A DNA stretch of 64,000 bases from Reticulitermes lucifugus (lineage: Eukaryota; Arthropoda; Insecta; Blattodea; Rhinotermitidae): NCBI GenBank assembly GCA_026260175.1, contig JAKCWW010000342.1:43855-107854 (forward strand), given 5' to 3'. The notes under the pieces were generated by a model. The model had not been told where the DNA came from and searched no databases. It saw only the letters and a program-made list of their open reading frames with translations. The first letter of the stretch is position 1; the number at the start of each line of letters is the position of its first letter. Shown piece after piece: positions 59,735 to 64,000 of this stretch. A program made the translations under genes and the position numbers.

Positions 59735-60463
59735 TGGTGTGCTAAAGTACTCAAACTTGCTGACAGGGGAACTTCTTTAGTATACACCATGCTTTCCTTG
59801 ATTTCACTAAGTGGCGGGTGGGAAAATTTTGCATATTACAAATGTATATAAGGCAAAGCAAGTTTCTAGTTGTGTCATAATAATTTAAACAGGAAAGTAC
59901 TAGGTAGTCTTTATTACACAGTGTTCCGAAATAAATTTCTTTGACTGCAGTGTTAATGATCAACTGCCTTACTAAATATTTTCTCTTAGATGTCTGATAA
60001 TGACGCCAAGCTAAAGAAATGCGCTTATGAAACAGACAAAATAAGAGAATTTTCCGAACATACCATGTCCTAATGGAACAAACTTTTCTCGTGCTCAGTG
60101 AGAAAGTAATGCATTGTTTCCCTCCAGAATTAAACAACCCAAACGCTGTAATATATTCTGATACTACGTTTTTATGACTCTCTTGTACATACAAGGTTTT
60201 TCTTTCTACATTTCGTGCTGTTTTTCACGCTGTGTGTTAAATTAATATTTGATGGTCGTCGTCTCTTCAATTTACATATTCCACCTCCAAAACAACGAAA
60301 TGGATTTTGACAAATTTAATGTTGCGTATGTTAACATTCGTCAGGCAAATGTATTTTATTTCCCATTGGTTACGGGAGTTTTTAACTTTACATTAAGACT
60401 AAACCTGAATTTAGAAAATTTCTCAGGAACGGTATGTTTTTCGAGAACTTTGTTTGACATTTG

Positions 60464-60525
60464 ATATACATACATACATACATACATGCATACATACTTA
60501 CATGCATACATGTACATATGTGTGT
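60464..60525 (+). repeat. Imperfect CATA tetranucleotide repeat
   Basis: ATACATACATACATACATAC and variants with GCATAC and TTACAT interruptions, ending in ATGTGTGT. Confidence 0.9.
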
Positions 60526-60825
60526 ATCATTAAAGCCTGTGATTTTTCTGGTAAGGTTGACCCCATTCTTAGGCCTATAAGAAGTTAATATGAATCATCG
60601 CTGTGGACTTCTGTATCATCGAACAACTTCTGCTCAGATAGGCCAATGGTGCCTTCATGAGACATTAGAGAAGAAATGGGAGTAGGCGTACAATGGGACA
60701 GTGTTCATATATAATGTATTTGTAGGCTTACAGGAAGCATGAGTTTTTGTAGGATATTATTTTACAACATTCTCATTAAATTTGTTATAGGCATGGAAAT
60801 AGTTACGCTAATTTAAAGTGCGATC

Positions 60826-61065
60826 CTAGTGGCCGTGCCTTCTAAGGCGTAGGTCTGCGGTCACTTGATTACTTGCATCGCAGGTTCGAAACCCACTGAG
60901 AGCATGGGTGTTCGTCTCTTGTGTTTGTTGTGTTGTGAAGCTAGCGTCCTCTGGTCACTCGTTCAAAGGAGTCCTAACGGCTGTGTGTGGTTGCGTGTGT
61001 GTGATCTAGAAACCTTAAAACGACGCGGCTCAGTCTGTTGTGCCACAGAAAAAAAAAATAAAACC
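60826..61065 (+). repeat. tRNA-derived SINE (GAGTCCTA family), copy 2 with head
   Basis: This copy keeps the tRNA head: AGTGGCCGTGCCTTCTAAGG, then the B box GCAGGTTCGAAACCCACTG. The family body (CTCGTTCAAAGGAGTCCTAA) and a CCACAG(A)n end follow. It links the head to the copy at 24187. Confidence 0.7.
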
Positions 61066-61169
61066 TATTCTAACAAGCCCATAGCAAAGATCAGAGAGGC
61101 ACATATTGGTCTCTTGCTTTCCTATTCAGTACAGCCCGCAACAGATTCATGTCATTGCTCAAAGAGTCT

Positions 61170-61300
61170 TTTACCGAAACGAAGGCCCGGCTTTGCGCCC
61201 AGGTCAGTCCTTGTAGAATTTGTGACGGACAAAGTGACACTGGCACAGTTTCTCCTTCCAGGGCTATCCCCTTTTGTTACTATTCCACAAATGCTCCACA
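61170..61300 (+). repeat. tRNA-derived SINE (same family), truncated plus copy
   Basis: This is a diverged plus-strand copy. It starts around the B-box region (GAAGGCCCGGCTTTGCGCCC), continues with GTCAGTCCTTGTAGAATTTG and GGACAAAGTGACACTGGCAC, and then fades. The tRNA-like head upstream is too degraded to delimit. Confidence 0.6.
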
Positions 61301-61629
61301 TTTATTTGTCTGTCATCCTTGTGATAGGCAGTGGTCCCCAGAGCGGCCCTATGTTTACGCAGAAGCAGTCTTACATCACAAGAGAATGAAGACAGCGGCG
61401 TGTAACAAGGAGTGTTGCTCAGATGATGGTCTTCTGTGTTACTACACCTTGTAGGATAATACGCTTCTTTCGATGTTTCGGAGGAACCTGCTGTCTCTCT
61501 CTTAGGGTGACTAAATTGTGCTTAAATTGGCTGCTGTAATATTTGGCATGAGCAATACTGTAGGCCTCATTTCTTTCTGCAAAACATGGAAACAAACGTA
61601 TTATCCTAAGCAGTGTAATTATTCAGAGG

Positions 61630-61990
61630 ATTATTACTCGAAGAAGTTACTTTACCACCCTTGCTTTTCACCTTGGCTTTAGTATATGCCATTCTGAAAG
61701 GTCGAGTAAACCAGGAAAGATTAGAATTTCATGGGATACGTTAGCATTTGGTTTATCCTGCTGTTGATTTATTGGTCGAAAAACAAGCACAGAAACTCAT
61801 ATTGTTTGCTGATAAGGAGATTGGTCTGAATGTAAATGCAGAGAAAACTAGGTACACGTTCATGCCTCTTCACCACAGTTAGAGAGGTGATAGGACGTTT
61901 TGGAGTTTCGAATGGAAGAATCTCAGGAAGAGACGACACGTAGGATTTCGTGATAGATTGAAAGATAATATTAAATTGGGTGTTCAAAGA
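61630..61990 (+). pseudogene. Second non-LTR reverse-transcriptase fragment
   Basis: The same protein region as in the 30.3-kb relic appears here, more broken. FTLALVYAILKGRVNQERLE is at about 61656-61715. A frame-shifted piece follows at 61765-61865, with ADKEIGLNVNAEKTRYTFMP, which matches the usual KEIGLEVNAEKTKYM-like segment after the palm. The YADD box itself is deleted or unreadable. Further 3' matches fade by ~61990. Confidence 0.75.
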
Positions 61991-63378
61991 AATATAATTT
62001 GTTTTTCTCAGAATAGAGAGCAGTAATGTGCTCTTGTAATCACGGGATGAGAGCTTGGATTCTATCAACGGAGATGAGCTCTTTGACCAGTTGAAAGACT
62101 ATTAGCTCCCCAGTAAACATTGCTGCATCTAGTCAAGAACTATACTGTTACTTGCAGTATAAAGGACTATTGAAATGCACATAAAAATACATCTGATATG
62201 GCTTAGACTCTTCAGGTGTAACAAATTATTCATAGTTTAAAGAATTACCATTTAAAATTTGTGTTTCTCTGACACATGGCAAGAAACATGTATGCGTACC
62301 ATGCTTCTGTATTTGTATATATTACATTAAATTTGCAAAGATAATTTTTGTTTTCTCTGATTATTAGAACTTAGGAGGAATTATTCAGTGTACCTACCAT
62401 CTAATTCAATATTTTGTACAAATTTGTCAGAGCATAATTAACCGTTTTGCGAAATTCTTTGTGAATGTCATGTTGCTGAAGATGGACGCGTCATAATATT
62501 TTACTTTCTTATCGCTATATTACTAACATTTGTGGCTAGCCTGTTATACAAACCCTGTTTAATCACAAATTTTAGGCATTACAATATTTGAATTAGGAAG
62601 TGACCTAAATAATGCATGCCGTGTCTTATCAAGTTAAGGAAACTGGTGATATGACATTTCGCAAGGATGCCTGTTCTCATAATTGTCCGCACGAGCAGCG
62701 TCATCAGGAGACAATCAATTATAAGTGACGCAATTCTTTTGTTTATTCGACTCCAATATTTGAACCTAATTTAATATTCTGTTTTGTACTTTATTCAATA
62801 TTTTTAGTGTATGAAGCATTTGGGGTGGAAGACTTAAAGTTGCCTGAACTGCCAGCAGACTTCGGCTGCAATTTGCCAGTCCGTACGAATAAGCAATTTT
62901 AATTTATAATCTACCCTCATTCACCCTGACGGCTTTCATGAACCTTTCACAGCACTTCTGTCACTACAGCAGTACGCCTGAAACAGAAATGTTTAATGAC
63001 GCATCAGGAAGTGCGCCCACGTATCTATGAGCTGACAACGCCGCCTCAGCAACATGATAGTCACTCATGTTTAGTTTGTTTCGTGCGATATAAACATTTA
63101 TAATCACAAAGTGTGTCCTTTTCTAGGAATTACGACACTGAAACTTCCGGCTTTTGTAGACTACACCTGCATTCCGTTAAAGGTAAACCACCAAATTTCA
63201 AATTATAACAAACCAACAGGCGAAAATGCAATTTTACGTATTTTAATCTTTATGTTTTCAGGCATGAGATAGCAAGAAAAAAGATCCTGAACTGAGTGTT
63301 ATCATGCATGCCCCAAATTAATCTGCCAGTCGTACTTTTATAACCGTAAATGTGCAGTAATTTTATAAAAATAGATAT
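61991..63378. other. No gene; one motif repeat
   Basis: AT-rich DNA except for the hammerhead-like repeat at 62590-62712. Short frames only. Confidence 0.4.
62590..62712 (-). repeat. Hammerhead-like motif repeat, minus strand
   Basis: On the minus strand: CTCCTGATGACGCTGCTCGT, a longer hairpin region, then CCTTGCGAAATGTCATATCA and, further on, GGCATGCATTATT. It resembles the foldback termini. Confidence 0.4.
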
Positions 63379-63695
63379 TGCAATCAGTCAACACAACATT
63401 ATATTCAGTAAGAATAAGACTACATGATTCGGCCAAAAATGATTAGCCAACATCACGCCCAAATATAAGGATACAAAAGGGGGTAGACTTTACGACTTCA
63501 TCTCAGGTTTCATATCTCAACGTTTACAAGATAAAATACACATAGAGTGTAAGAGATCTATCTGATTATGGCTAACCAATACACATACAGTGTAAGCGAT
63601 ACAAAATGCATTCTCTATCTGATGACTGCTAACCATTTTAGCCGAAACATGTAGCTTTATTCTTACTGAATGTATTGTTGTCAGGCTGACTGCAA
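63379..63695. mobile_element. Foldback element 3 (about 75-bp arms)
   Basis: Arms at 63379-63453 and 63621-63695 are imperfect inverted repeats (TTGCAATCAG...ATATTCAGTAAGAATAA against its complement). The right arm has CTGATGA at 63619-63625 and CGAAAC at 63643-63648. The centre has an internal direct repeat (ACACATAGAGTGTAAG and ACACATACAGTGTAAG). Confidence 0.75.
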
Positions 63696-63937
63696 CACTA
63701 ATTTTTATTTAATAAGGCAACGAGGTTGTGCCACCTTAATTAAACTGCAGTAGTTTTGATTTCTGCTTTTGGAATGTATTTGAATTTCGCTATATTTTAA
63801 AGGGATTTACTCTTATCATTTCTACCTGCATCCTCGTGACGACACATGAAAATATAATCACCTTCTCCAAAACAGAAACTTTGGGAAGTGATAGTGGGGT
63901 CTGGGTGTTTAAGAACAGCCGTACTGAAAGACTTTTC

Positions 63938-64000
63938 TTTTTATGGCTCGACAGCCCTATATGGGCCTGGGCCTCGTCGTTTCGTCGAGGTTTCATGGTC
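63938..64000 (-). repeat. SINE 3' end (GAGTCCTA family), cut by window end
   Basis: Reverse-complement copy of the family end: on the plus strand TGGCTCGACAGCCCTATATG, GGCCTGGGCCTCGTCG. It continues beyond base 64000. Confidence 0.65.

Noticed and set aside
59751-60194. 147-codon minus-strand frame
   Set aside because: Random-looking AT-rich composition with no recognisable domain. No support beyond length.
1-64000. CRISPR arrays, operons, rRNA or intact tRNA genes
   Set aside because: None seen. The tRNA-like stretches are SINE heads without a complete cloverleaf, and the repeats are eukaryotic mobile elements.

Overview
This window is eukaryotic nuclear DNA, almost certainly from an insect. 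It is AT-rich and sparsely coding, with AG/GT-bounded exons separated by introns of 6-10 kb. It is densely seeded with tRNA-derived SINEs, decayed non-LTR retrotransposons, Tc1/mariner and Tigger-type DNA-transposon remnants and foldback elements. Several SINE-encoded reading frames look like spurious proteins I associate with a large cockroach genome (Periplaneta-like). That taxonomic call is memory-based inference, not proven here. There are no operons, ribosome-binding sites or bacterial genes, and most short open frames are chance or repeat-derived.

The only convincing host gene runs on the minus strand. Three exons have good splice sites and matching phases. They are 38980-38811 (ends phase 1), 28561-27519 (starts phase 1, ends phase 0; about 347 residues with a long Asp/Glu run) and 21687-21585 (starts phase 0, ends phase 1). 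A possible upstream exon (49521-49416), a possible downstream exon (15544-15355) and a phase-compatible alternative terminal exon (32892-32660) are weaker. Neither the true start nor the true end of the gene is visible, and I do not recognise the protein family.

Layout: 1-13.5 kb holds SINEs, a 136-base assembly gap lying inside a SINE, a LINE-derived fragment with a GAA tail and a purine-rich tract. 13.5-21 kb holds a foldback-family copy, a MITE, a possible exon, a perfect 26-bp hairpin and a Tigger/pogo remnant. 21-28.6 kb holds two host exons, a decayed DDE transposase and further repeats. 28.6-39 kb is the intron containing a dead reverse transcriptase, the candidate alternative exon and two strong hairpins, and it ends at the exon at 38.8-39.0 kb. 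39-64 kb holds three same-orientation copies of one roughly 500-bp repeat, three large foldback elements, a 35-bp tandem repeat, a second reverse-transcriptase relic and more SINEs.

The most interesting system is a set of dispersed, partly foldback repeats that share the pattern CTGATGA-stem-CGAAA-CATG. In the copies at 24.0, 50.7 and 50.9 kb this pattern is flanked by complementary AGTCC/GGACT in exact hammerhead-ribozyme register. I interpret these as relics of a hammerhead-bearing, possibly Penelope-like, mobile family.
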